From UBA9676 sp963730065 (GTDB lineage Bacteria > Actinomycetota > Actinomycetes > Streptosporangiales > Streptosporangiaceae), in assembly GCA_963730065.1 (NCBI GenBank), contig CAVSQL010000020.1, forward strand, positions 186,001-250,000: a DNA stretch of 64,000 bases, given 5' to 3'. The position numbers and the translations under genes are program-made. Shown here piece by piece: positions 44,728-52,541 of the stretch. The notes under the pieces were generated by a model, which was not told the DNA's origin, did not search any database, and saw nothing but the letters and a program-made list of their open reading frames with translations. The stretch's first letter is position 1; each line of letters opens with the position of its first letter.

Positions 44728-45312
44728 CGGCTCCCCCGGTCTCGCGTTGTCCTGGCCGGCACCGCCCTGGCGCGGCACGGCCGACGCCGGGACACGGCTG
44801 CGGTCCCCGCCCTCTGCACCGCCCGGCCGCCGGCCCGCTCACCAGCCCGCGGGAAAGCGGGCGCGTCACGAGGATGCAGAGACTTGTGCCGGGCAACCGT
44901 AAGCCCGGGTCGGCAACGCCACCGTAACAGCGGCGCCCGGACGCCCGCCAGACACCGAACCGGGCGTTCTAAGGTACTGGCGGCAGGCAAGCCTGGATTC
45001 CACGTGCGCATGTTCGGCGTGCCGCAACGGAACCCCGTCGGCGAAGCGACCGTCAATCGCCTTGTTCCACGACGGCTTAGGAGCCATAAATGGTATTTCT
45101 GTGCCAATCCGGCAACACCGTAGTCACCACACAAGTAAGCGCATGGTCGGCGGGCGACCGCTTCCAGGTCTCTGGATCGCGAGTAAATACGCCGATCAGC
45201 GCATAAGCGTGCGCGCACGGGACGTTCTCTATCCGGCATGTGCGGGGGAGGACTCTGGGCCCCAGCTGGACGCCGTTGACTGCAGCCCTGTTCTATCGTG
45301 GCACTTGCCCGG
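44728..45312. other. Intergenic region with motif copy F
   Basis: No gene recognised. It contains 58-bp motif copy F at 45181-45238 and the promoter region of the DUF1326/DUF2182 operon. Confidence 0.45.
45181..45238 (-). repeat. 58-bp dispersed motif, copy F
   Basis: GCATAAGCGTGCG at 45201-45213 (one mismatch), 13 bases, CTCTATCCGGCA at 45227-45238 (two mismatches). It lies 75 bp past the stop codon of the SnoaL-type gene. It is the most diverged copy but the spacing is identical. Confidence 0.7.
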
Positions 45313-45822
45313 TCATGGTTTGGGGGGCGGGACAGCGCCGATCTGGCGAAGCAGGCCGAGGGTATCCCAGTGAACCCATTCTTCGACGAACTTGCCATCG
45401 ACAATGCGGCTCAGGAGCTGCCCGTCCACATAGACCGACTTTCCGGTCGGGGCGGTGCCTTCCAGTTCTCCTCCGTGTGTGCCGCGCAGTGACCAGTGGG
45501 TCTCGACCATATCGCCCTCGGCGATCTGACGTTCGATCCTCAGGTCGAAGCCATGGAGGACACCGCGGTAACCGCTGACTCGCTGTATGAATCCCTCCGG
45601 GCCTGTCCCCTGGTCCGGGTTGTACGGGTCGTGGTTGACGTAATCCGGGGCGTACAGCTCCCTTGCGGTCGCCCAGTTCCCACCGTTCCAGATTTCATCG
45701 AACTGCCGGCGCACCAGCATCTCTGGAGGCGGTTCAAGCTCGTATCCCAATGCGGCGGCCCAGAAGCGCGCGAGCGGCTCAGGGTCAGCGCAGTCGATCA
45801 CCAGCTGGAACCTCACGGCCAT
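45313..45822 (-). CDS. SnoaL-like polyketide-cyclase-type protein with VOC N-terminus
   Basis: A 169-aa protein. Residues 1-30 read MAVRFQLVIDCADPEPLARF WAAALGYE, the standard start of glyoxalase/VOC proteins. Then the sequence switches to an almost complete SnoaL/ester-cyclase domain (RRQFDEIWNGGNWATARELY; APDYVNHDP; GYRGVLHGFDLRIERQIAEG; ETHWSLRGTHGGE; FVEEWVHWDTLGLLRQIG). The two families are unrelated, so this is a chimera, probably from deletion between neighbouring genes. The SnoaL part keeps its pocket residues. The ATG at 45822 has GGAGAG upstream. Confidence 0.8.
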   Translation of the reverse strand: MAVRFQLVIDCADPEPLARFWAAALGYELEPPPEMLVRRQFDEIWNGGNWATARELYAPDYVNHDPYNPDQGTGPEGFIQRVSGYRGVLHGFDLRIERQIAEGDMVETHWSLRGTHGGELEGTAPTGKSVYVDGQLLSRIVDGKFVEEWVHWDTLGLLRQIGAVPPPKP

Positions 45823-46104
45823 CGATCTCTCCTCGGTGCTGGCAATGTCGTCGCCAGTATGCATGTCTGGATCGCCATCGCCGCCATCGCCCTCGCCAGG
45901 CGGACCCCCAGCGACCCAGCGAGAATGAGCCGAACGGCTCCCGCAGCAGCCGCTGCACGTCCCGCCGGAAGGCCCGGATCTGGCTCCCCTTAATGTCAAG
46001 AGGCAGAGTGCGGTGCGTTCCAGGAGGCGAAGTGGTCCCGGCTGGCGAACCCGGTTGATGGTCTGGGTCCGGCCCCAAATACACGCAATGAGGGGAGGGC
46101 CAGG

Positions 46105-46479
46105 TCAGCGAACTTCGGTGTACTCGCTGCGGTCCAGCTGCACGAGGTTGGTGTAGTCGCTGCCCTCTGGCTGTGCGACGTCGGTGTACTGGCTGCCGCC
46201 CAGCCGCACGACGCGGAAGCTGCCCCCCGAAAGCAGCTTGCGCAGGTGCCGCATCCCGCTCATGCCCGCGAGCGCGACAGCTATGGCGGCCGCGAGGACC
46301 GAGCCGCCGAACAACGCGAGCCCGCCGACGACGTATCCCAGCAGCATCATGACCACTGCGGCCAGCAGGGCCACCGGCACGGCCGCCACCAGCAGCAGCG
46401 CGAGCAGCGTCACGGCGATCATGGCCTTGGCCGGCCTGTCCGGCGTCCGCTCCGCGTACCAGCCGGTCATCACGCTCAC
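46105..46479 (-). CDS. Small two-helix membrane protein
   Basis: A 124-aa protein with two long membrane helices (MIAVTLLALLLVAAVPVALL; GGLALFGGSVLAAAIAVALA). The tail repeats an S-x-YT pattern three times: GSQYTDVAQPEG, SDYTNLVQLD and RSEYTEV. The tail motif looks like a phosphorylatable or interaction repeat but I know no family. A perfect palindrome (46525-46540) sits 46 bp upstream and may control it. Confidence 0.65.
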   Translation of the reverse strand: MSVMTGWYAERTPDRPAKAMIAVTLLALLLVAAVPVALLAAVVMMLLGYVVGGLALFGGSVLAAAIAVALAGMSGMRHLRKLLSGGSFRVVRLGGSQYTDVAQPEGSDYTNLVQLDRSEYTEVR

Positions 46480-46524
46480 CTCTCAGGGCCCGGAGCCCGT
46501 CGAGGGCCCAGGCCTACCCAAACA

Positions 46525-46540
46525 ACACGATATGTCGTGT
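46525..46540. promoter_or_regulatory. Perfect palindrome ACACGA-TATG-TCGTGT
   Basis: A 6-bp perfect inverted repeat around four bases, located between the divergent genes ending at 46479 and starting at 46532, overlapping the latter's start. A plausible operator for a dimeric regulator. Confidence 0.6.
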
Positions 46541-46855
46541 CCTCTCGTCAACGCGCCCCTCGATCAGAATCATCCCGCAACCGTCCGGCGCGCTGACCGG
46601 CTCGGCGTGCCCACCGGCCAGGAGCACCAGTCCTTCGTCCAGCTGTTCGACGGGCAGCGGTCGTTCGCCCTGATCCGTCAGATGCTCCAAGGCGGCGGTC
46701 TGGGCAAGATCGACCTGTGGTGGAACGGTCAGACGCCGGGAATCACGCCGACCGCGGCGCTGACGATCGACCAGGCCAACCCGGACGGCCGCAGCTTCGA
46801 CCTCCTGACCGCCAACGTGATCGCCGCGATCGCCGCCAGCAGCGCTGGGGTCTAG
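46532..46855 (+). CDS. Hypothetical soluble protein (107 aa)
   Basis: A frame starting MSCPLVNAPLDQNHPATVRR and containing HQSFVQLFDGQRSFALIRQM followed by TIDQANPDGRSFDLLTANVI. Composition is natural for a small globular protein and not typical of GC-rich noise. No ribosome binding site is visible, and its start lies inside a palindrome. It is divergent from the small membrane protein. I do not recognise a family. Confidence 0.45.
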   Translation: MSCPLVNAPLDQNHPATVRRADRLGVPTGQEHQSFVQLFDGQRSFALIRQMLQGGGLGKIDLWWNGQTPGITPTAALTIDQANPDGRSFDLLTANVIAAIAASSAGV

Positions 46856-46918
46856 CGGTCCGATCGCCGCGTCGCCCTATCAGGCGAGGGCCGTCTCATC
46901 CCCACCCAGAAAGCGTTA

Positions 46919-47167
46919 CTACCTGTCTGGGTAGGCATCACTGCCTGCCGCTTCGGTGCTGTAGCCCGATGGCCTGCCGCGTGGCGGCCGGCCGGGGCCG
47001 CGCATCGCCCCCACCTGGCTGGGCAGCCGCCCGGCGTCGGCCAGGGCGCGGCGCAGCAGGAACTCGATCTGGGCGTTGGTGCTGCGCAGCTCATCGGCCG
47101 CCCACCGGGCCAGGGCGTCGTGGACGGCCGGGTCCAGTCGCAGCAGGATGTTTTTGCGCTCGCTCAC
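46919..47167 (-). CDS. Ribbon-helix-helix (Arc-type) protein
   Basis: An 82-aa protein whose first 45 residues form a ribbon-helix-helix domain: KNILLRLDPAVHDALARWAA, ADELRSTNAQIEFLLRRALA. The tail is basic and Gly/Pro-rich (RGPGRPPRGRPSG), suiting DNA binding. It follows the SPFH gene by 19 bp; this pairing of an SPFH membrane protein with an Arc-like gene recurs in actinomycetes. It probably autoregulates the pair. Confidence 0.85.
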   Translation of the reverse strand: MSERKNILLRLDPAVHDALARWAADELRSTNAQIEFLLRRALADAGRLPSQVGAMRGPGRPPRGRPSGYSTEAAGSDAYPDR

Positions 47168-47186
47168 CGCGTTACCGTGCCCGCCG

Positions 47187-48131
47187 TTACTGGTAGAGGG
47201 AGCCGGTGTTGACGACCTGCTGGGTGGCCTGCTCGCTGCACAGCACCACCAGCAAGTTGGACACCATCGCGGCCTTGCGCTCCTCGTCCAGCGCGACGAC
47301 GTCCTCCTCTTCCAGCCGCTTGAGGGCCAGCTGGACCATGCCGACCGCTCCCTCCACGATCCGCATCCGCGCGCCGACCACGGCGCTGGCCTGCTGCTGG
47401 CGCAGCATGGCCTGGGCGATCTCCGCGGCGTAGGACAGCCGGGTCAGGCGCGACTCGATGATCGTCACCCCGGCCGATGCGACCCGGTCGGCGATCTCGG
47501 CCGACAGCCGGTGGGTGATCTCCTCGGCGTTGTCGCGCAGCGACAGCTCGCCGCCGGGGCTGGTGTAGGGATACCTGGACGCGATATGCCGGACGGCGGT
47601 CTCGGTCTGGATGGCGACGAACTTGGTGTACTCGTTGACGGAATAGGTGGCCTTGGCCGTGTCGGCGACCTGCCAGACGACCACGGCGGCGATCTCGATC
47701 GGGTTGCCATCGGCGTCGTTGACCTTGGCCTGCGCGGTCTCATGGTTGCGGATCCGGGTGGATACCTTGATGCGGTGGGTAAACGGATTCACCCATTGCA
47801 GCCCGGGATCGCGTATCGTGCCGCGGTACTTGCCGAATAGCTGGATGACACGGGCCTGACCGGGGACAACCGGCGTCAGGCCGACCAGGGCCAGCGCGAA
47901 GATGATCACCACGATGACGCCTGCCCAGACCAGGGCGGTCGCAGTGCCACCGGTCTGCTTGTGCGAATCCCACAGCAGTGCCACGCCGACGGCCAGCGCG
48001 ACCACGCCGGACACCAGGATTTTGACGCCGCGTGTTGACCAGGCCTGGTACTCGGCAACCGGCGCCGTGGCCGGAGCCGGAGCCGGCTCATGACGTGTAC
48101 TGACGGGGGCCTGCGCGGTCATGGCTACCAC
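47187..48131 (-). CDS. SPFH/Band 7 membrane scaffold protein
   Basis: A 314-aa protein with two N-terminal membrane helices (ILVSGVVALAVGVALLW; ALVWAGVIVVIIFALALVGL). A full SPFH domain follows (VPGQARVIQLFGKYRGTIRD; HRIKVSTRIRNHETAQAKVN; GNPIEIAAVVVWQVADTAKA), then the coiled-coil-like C-terminal part (AEIAQAMLRQQQASAVVGAR). SPFH proteins form ring or raft scaffolds at the membrane. The operon with the Arc-type gene is preceded by an imperfect inverted repeat at 48148-48177. Confidence 0.93.
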   Translation of the reverse strand: MVAMTAQAPVSTRHEPAPAPATAPVAEYQAWSTRGVKILVSGVVALAVGVALLWDSHKQTGGTATALVWAGVIVVIIFALALVGLTPVVPGQARVIQLFGKYRGTIRDPGLQWVNPFTHRIKVSTRIRNHETAQAKVNDADGNPIEIAAVVVWQVADTAKATYSVNEYTKFVAIQTETAVRHIASRYPYTSPGGELSLRDNAEEITHRLSAEIADRVASAGVTIIESRLTRLSYAAEIAQAMLRQQQASAVVGARMRIVEGAVGMVQLALKRLEEEDVVALDEERKAAMVSNLLVVLCSEQATQQVVNTGSLYQ

Positions 48132-48147
48132 CTTCGCTTGACGTGGC

Positions 48148-48177
48148 TGATACTACATGTCTAGCATAGTGATATCA
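48148..48177. promoter_or_regulatory. Imperfect inverted repeat upstream of the SPFH operon
   Basis: TGATACTACATG and CATAGTGATATCA flank a short centre (TCTAG). It lies between the divergent SPFH operon and SDR gene, in position to control either; binding by the Arc-type protein is a guess. Confidence 0.5.
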
Positions 48178-48242
48178 GTTTAATTAGGCAACAACCCCTC
48201 CGGCGTGGCGGGAAGCAAACCGTCTGAGATGAGGAGTGGACA

Positions 48243-49226
48243 GTGGATTCGTTCGTGGGGAAGCTCGCGGTGGTGACCGGTGGTGGCTCGGGCATGGGCC
48301 GTGAGCTGGTCCGCCAGCTGGCGGCGCAGGGATGCTCGGTCGCGGCCTGCGACTGGCACGCGGAGGAGGTCGCGCAGACCGCGGCCACGGCGCGGGCGGG
48401 CGCCCCGCCCGCCGTCCAGGTCACCAGCCACGCTTGCGATGTGTCCGACGAGGCGCAGGTGCTGCGGTTCCGCGATGAGCTGCTCGGGGCCCACGGCCGC
48501 GAGCACCTCGACCTGGTCTTCGCCAACGCCGGTATCGGCGGCGGCGGCAGCTTCATCAATGACAGCCGCCAGGAGTGGGAACACACCTTCGCCGTCAACT
48601 GGTGCGGCGTGTATTACTGCGCCCGCGTGTTCGTGCCGCTGCTGATCGCCAGCGGCGACGGCGTGCTGGTCAACACCAGCAGCGTCAACGGCTTGTGGGC
48701 GTCGCTGGGCCCGGGCATGCCCAACACCGCCTACGCCACCGCCAAATTCGCCGTCAGAGGCTTCACCGAAGCGCTGATCGAGGACCTGCGCACCAACGCG
48801 CCTCAGGTCCGGGCCGCCCTGGTGATGCCCGGGCACGTCGGCACCGACATCGTCGCGAACAGCCTCCGTGCCCGTGGCCTGCCGGAGCCGGAGCAGATGA
48901 GCGACGCCCAGCTGGAGGAGCTGATCCCCCGCGAAGCGCGGGCCGGGCTGGTCCGCGCCGGCCTCCTGGCCCAGGGCGCGTCACCCGACGAGCTGCGCCA
49001 GATGCTCGTGCGGGCGAACACCGATTTCCGGGACAAGGCGCCGCTCAGCGCGGCGCAGGCGGCGGCTATCATCCTCGACCAGGTGCGAGCCGGGGCCTGG
49101 CGGATCCTCCTCGGCGACGACGCCACCATGATCGACGCGGCGGTACGCGCCAAGCCCGACGCCGCCTACGACTACGCCGAACTGTTCAGCGAGATGGCAC
49201 AAGCGCCAGCGACGGAGAACATCTGA
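48243..49226 (+). CDS. Short-chain dehydrogenase/reductase
   Basis: A 327-aa SDR: cofactor motif TGGGSGMG near the start, ACDWHAEE at strand 2 (an Asp that suggests NAD(H) preference), NAG at strand 4 (FANAGIGGGGS), the catalytic Ser in LVNTSSVNG and the Tyr/Lys pair in TAYATAKFAV. A C-terminal extension of about 70 residues (MSDAQLEELIPREARAGLV; LRQMLVRANTDFRDKAPL) matches a subset of longer SDRs. GTG start with GAGGAG upstream. Substrate unknown. Confidence 0.93.
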   Translation: MDSFVGKLAVVTGGGSGMGRELVRQLAAQGCSVAACDWHAEEVAQTAATARAGAPPAVQVTSHACDVSDEAQVLRFRDELLGAHGREHLDLVFANAGIGGGGSFINDSRQEWEHTFAVNWCGVYYCARVFVPLLIASGDGVLVNTSSVNGLWASLGPGMPNTAYATAKFAVRGFTEALIEDLRTNAPQVRAALVMPGHVGTDIVANSLRARGLPEPEQMSDAQLEELIPREARAGLVRAGLLAQGASPDELRQMLVRANTDFRDKAPLSAAQAAAIILDQVRAGAWRILLGDDATMIDAAVRAKPDAAYDYAELFSEMAQAPATENI

Positions 49227-49436
49227 GCGGCAGCACCCAGCACATGCCGGCTCACCTGCGGGTCACCCCGGAGGGTCAGCGGGAGCGAGTGAAGAGAACC
49301 AGGCGGCGGGCGACCGCCGACCGCCGAACCCGGCAGCTACGGCGACATTCAGATCAGGGCAGCCGCGAACGTAGCGCCCTGAAGGGCCCGGTAGATGCAG
49401 CTCGCGCCCCCGGCAGAGAGATGAAAGGGAAGTCGG

Positions 49437-51002
49437 ATGAAGCTCAACTCAACTGGACGCCACTTCAGCATGGCGGCCCTGCTTGTCATGGGCAGTTTGG
49501 CGCTAGCGGCCTGCAGCAGCACGCCGGCCACCGTCACCAACCCCGCTGCCACTAAGCCGATAGCGTCCGGGTCGTGGCCGTATCCCAACGGCGACATCGC
49601 GAACACCCGGGACGCGGCCGGCTCGACGATGTCATCGGCAAACGTGTCCAAGCTCCAGCAGGCCTGGACGTTCCACATAACCGGACCAGCTGCGGCCGGC
49701 GTCACCCCGTACGGTTCCCTGGCCGCAGCTCCGATCGTGGCGAACGGCGTCGTTTATATCCAGGACCTCGACTCGAACGTGTATGCGCTGGCTCTGGCGA
49801 CCGGCAAGCTGAAGTGGGAGTACCAGCTCAACATGCCGGAGAAGAGCGGGCCGGGACCGAACGGCGTCGCGGTCGCCGGCGGAACGGTGTACGCGGACTC
49901 CCCGACATCGGCCTTCGCGCTGAATGCCAGCACCGGCCGGAAGATCTGGGTCAACAGCCATGTCCTCAGCAAGGGCCAGGGCACGTTTGGCATCCAGCCC
50001 CAAGTCGCCAACGGGCGCGTATATATGGCGAGCCAGTACGGCTCTGGGCCCGGTGGCGGGGTGCTGCTCGCGCTGAACGCGTCGACCGGGGCGCTGGTCT
50101 GGAAATTCAATACTGTTCTCGCCGCTGACCAAGGCGTTCGGACCGTCGGCGTTGGCACGGCCGGAGCGTGGGAGACGCCGCTTGTCAGCAGCGACGGATC
50201 GGTGACCTACGGCATCGGCAATCCCTACCAGTCGGCCGCCTCGGCGATCGCGCATCCCTCCGCGCAGCTCTACACCGACAGCGACGTGAACCTCGACGCG
50301 GCAACCGGGAAACTGCGGTGGTACTACCAGGGCGTGCCCGACGACTTCAAGGACTACGACATGCAGGCCTCGCCGATCTCGGCGAACAGCCACGGAGTCC
50401 CCGTGGTCATCGGGGCCGGCAAGATGGGCTACGTCTACGAGATGAACTCCGAGACCGGCAAGCTGATCTGGAAGACGCCAGTCGGCGAGCACAACGGCCA
50501 CGACAACGACTCGCTCGAGGCGCTGGAGCACAAGAGCACGCTGAAGGCGCCCTACACGATTCTTCCCGGATCCCTTGGCGGCGTACTGACCAACATGGCC
50601 CTCGCCGGCAACAGCATCTACGTGGTCACCATCGACCTGCCGCTCACCTACACAAGTTTGCACCAGGTCCTGCCGAGTAAGGCCGCCGGCCGTGCCACTG
50701 GAGAGGTGGAGGCTCTTAATCTCGCAACGGGCAAGGCCGAATGGGACACGAAGGTGCCGGATATGCCGCTCGGTGCCGCCACCGTCTCGAACGATCTTGT
50801 GTTCACAACGCTGTACCGCGGTGTCCTGATCGCCCTCAACCGCAGCACCGGCGCGATCGTCTTCCGCCGCCAGCTGCCCACATCAGCGAACGCCCCGATC
50901 GCCATCGCCGGCAACACGGTGATCGTCCCCGCGGGCGGCCCCACCACGAGTACGCGGAGCGGTAATCCGCAGGTTGTGGCGTACACAGCACCCGTCAAAT
51001 GA
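49437..51002 (+). CDS. PQQ-propeller lipoprotein
   Basis: A 521-aa lipoprotein. Signal MKLNSTGRHFSMAALLVMGS ends in LALAAC with the lipidated Cys near residue 26. The mature part has repeated PQQ-type blades with W or A-x-G signatures: VVYIQDLDSNVYALALATGK LKWEY, TSAFALNASTGRKIWV, VYEMNSETGKLIWKTPV, EALNLATGKAEWDTK. Propeller proteins of this kind include quinoprotein dehydrogenases and assembly scaffolds. The calcium/PQQ ligands cannot be assigned by eye, so catalytic status is open. It is exported and membrane-anchored. Confidence 0.85.
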   Translation: MKLNSTGRHFSMAALLVMGSLALAACSSTPATVTNPAATKPIASGSWPYPNGDIANTRDAAGSTMSSANVSKLQQAWTFHITGPAAAGVTPYGSLAAAPIVANGVVYIQDLDSNVYALALATGKLKWEYQLNMPEKSGPGPNGVAVAGGTVYADSPTSAFALNASTGRKIWVNSHVLSKGQGTFGIQPQVANGRVYMASQYGSGPGGGVLLALNASTGALVWKFNTVLAADQGVRTVGVGTAGAWETPLVSSDGSVTYGIGNPYQSAASAIAHPSAQLYTDSDVNLDAATGKLRWYYQGVPDDFKDYDMQASPISANSHGVPVVIGAGKMGYVYEMNSETGKLIWKTPVGEHNGHDNDSLEALEHKSTLKAPYTILPGSLGGVLTNMALAGNSIYVVTIDLPLTYTSLHQVLPSKAAGRATGEVEALNLATGKAEWDTKVPDMPLGAATVSNDLVFTTLYRGVLIALNRSTGAIVFRRQLPTSANAPIAIAGNTVIVPAGGPTTSTRSGNPQVVAYTAPVK

Positions 51003-51088
51003 GGTTGCTGATGCCGCGCAGCGCGCATTGTGGGCAGCGGCGCCCGCCAGGGCACGGCCGCTGGCTGGGCGGCCGTTAGGATCGCGGT

Positions 51089-51439
51089 GTGATCACCGGG
51101 ATGCATGCGATCGTGTTCTCTGCGCAAGCTGACAAGGTCCGTGCGTTCTTCGCGGACGTGTTCGGCCTGCCATCGGCAGACGCCGGCGAAGGCTGGCTCA
51201 TTTTCGCGCTGCCCCCCGCTGAGCTCGCTGTTCACCCAGCCGATGGTGACAGCCATCACGAGCTCTACCTGATGTGTGACGACATCCACGCCACCCTGGC
51301 TGAGCTGAGCGGCAAAGGAGCCGAGGTGGCGCGGGACGTCACCGATCAGGGCTGGGGCCTGCTCGCCGCGATCCGCCTGCCCGATGGCTCAGAATTCCCC
51401 ATCTACCAGCCCCGCCACCCCTCGCCTTTCCAACCCTGA
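51089..51439 (+). CDS. VOC-family (glyoxalase-like) protein
   Basis: A 116-aa single-domain VOC protein: MHAIVFSAQADKVRAFFADV at the first strand/helix, then LAVHPADGDSHHELYLMCDD and GLLAAIRLPDGSEFPIYQPR at the end. The closing phrase is typical of the family and a candidate metal His/Glu set is present. Enzyme or resistance role cannot be told. The GTG at 51089 has only weak ribosome binding. Confidence 0.85.
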   Translation: MITGMHAIVFSAQADKVRAFFADVFGLPSADAGEGWLIFALPPAELAVHPADGDSHHELYLMCDDIHATLAELSGKGAEVARDVTDQGWGLLAAIRLPDGSEFPIYQPRHPSPFQP

Positions 51440-51854
51440 CCGGGCACACTCATCTAGCCGCTGGGCGCAATGCCGATATCGGCTGCACGGCCAGAGTGTG
51501 ACCGGTCACGGCCTATGAAAGTCCGCGCCGACGACAGCATGACGGCGGAGATCAGGCAGGAGGTCCGCCAGCCACGCTTATCCATACGACCTGTCAACCC
51601 TGCTATTGCAGCCGCCCTACGGACGTGATAGGCCGGTCAGCAAGGGGGTCGCGCGCACAGTGGGGCTGTGCAGGCCATGCGGGACCCGGGGGGAACGGGA
51701 TGGCGTTAGCCCCAGCACTGAACGGCGGCGGCGGGCTGAGTAGCAAAGTCCGGTCGGTCGTCGCTGTAATCGTGCCGGCCGTACCCAGTTCCACCCGGTC
51801 AGCGCTCCAGGCCGGACCGGCCCTAGCGGCAACTCAAGGTGAATGGGGTCCGGT
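51440..51854. other. Intergenic, one palindrome
   Basis: No gene recognised. It contains a perfect 12-bp palindrome GTGACCGGTCAC at 51498-51509, of unknown role. Confidence 0.4.
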
Positions 51855-52088
51855 ATGAAGCCGTCGAAGATCCGGGCCGGGCTGGAATCCGCCATCGCGC
51901 TGCTGGCTGGCCTGCTGGGAGTGGTGACGATCTTCTGGCACGACTGGATCGAGGCCCTGACCGGCTGGGACCCAGACCATCACAACGGCAGCGTCGAATG
52001 GCTCATCGTCGCGGTCCTACTGGTAGTTGCGGTCGCGATGGGAGTCGTCGCGCGCCGCCACTGGCGGCTGCTGGCGGATTCCGGATGA
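51855..52088 (+). CDS. Small two-helix membrane protein
   Basis: A 77-aa protein from the ATG at 51855: AIALLAGLLGVVTIFW, a loop HDWIEALTGWDPDHHNGSVE, and LIVAVLLVVAVAMGVVA. Similar short proteins occur widely in actinomycetes. No partner is evident. An AAGGTGAATGGGGTCCGGT stretch precedes the start. Confidence 0.7.
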   Translation: MKPSKIRAGLESAIALLAGLLGVVTIFWHDWIEALTGWDPDHHNGSVEWLIVAVLLVVAVAMGVVARRHWRLLADSG

Positions 52089-52103
52089 ACGGGGAGTACT
52101 CGC

Positions 52104-52541
52104 ATGCCACCACGCAAGCGCCCAGCGTCCTCGGGGCGGAGTAGAGGGTCAGGCAAGACGGATCGTCCGGCGGACTCAGGGGGACGGGGACGTTCCGGAG
52201 GCGGGGACCGAGGCGGCCGGACACCACGTCTGGAGCGCAATCCCGATGCCGATCCGGTGCGGATCCACCGCGAATACGTCCAGCAACGGCTCGGCGGCGG
52301 GGAACTCCCCACCCCCGAGGCTTACGAGCGCGCCGTGGACCAGTGGCACCAGCTACCAGGCGCGGTCCGCGCTCCCGTGAGCGAGGTCCACCCACTGGCC
52401 GAGCAGGTCGCCGGCGCGCTGGAGCAAGTCGCGGAGGAGCTCATCGAGACGGGCGTTGCCGGGCCGGAGGCCGGGTACGAGGGAGTGCTGCCTGCCACCG
52501 ATCCCGGTGACAACAGCCCGTATGAGGAACGCTGGCGATGA
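52104..52541 (+). CDS. Partner protein of the BNR/ASH giant
   Basis: A 145-aa soluble protein. The N-terminal 45 residues are basic and low-complexity (KRPASSGRSRGSGKTDRPAD). A helical domain follows (REYVQQRLGGGELPTPEAYE; LAEQVAGALEQVAEELIETG). Its stop overlaps the start of the next gene by four bases (ATGA), so the two are translationally coupled. GGGGAG lies before the ATG. I do not recognise the family; the tight coupling implies a shared role. Confidence 0.7.
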   Translation: MPPRKRPASSGRSRGSGKTDRPADSGGRGRSGGGDRGGRTPRLERNPDADPVRIHREYVQQRLGGGELPTPEAYERAVDQWHQLPGAVRAPVSEVHPLAEQVAGALEQVAEELIETGVAGPEAGYEGVLPATDPGDNSPYEERWR

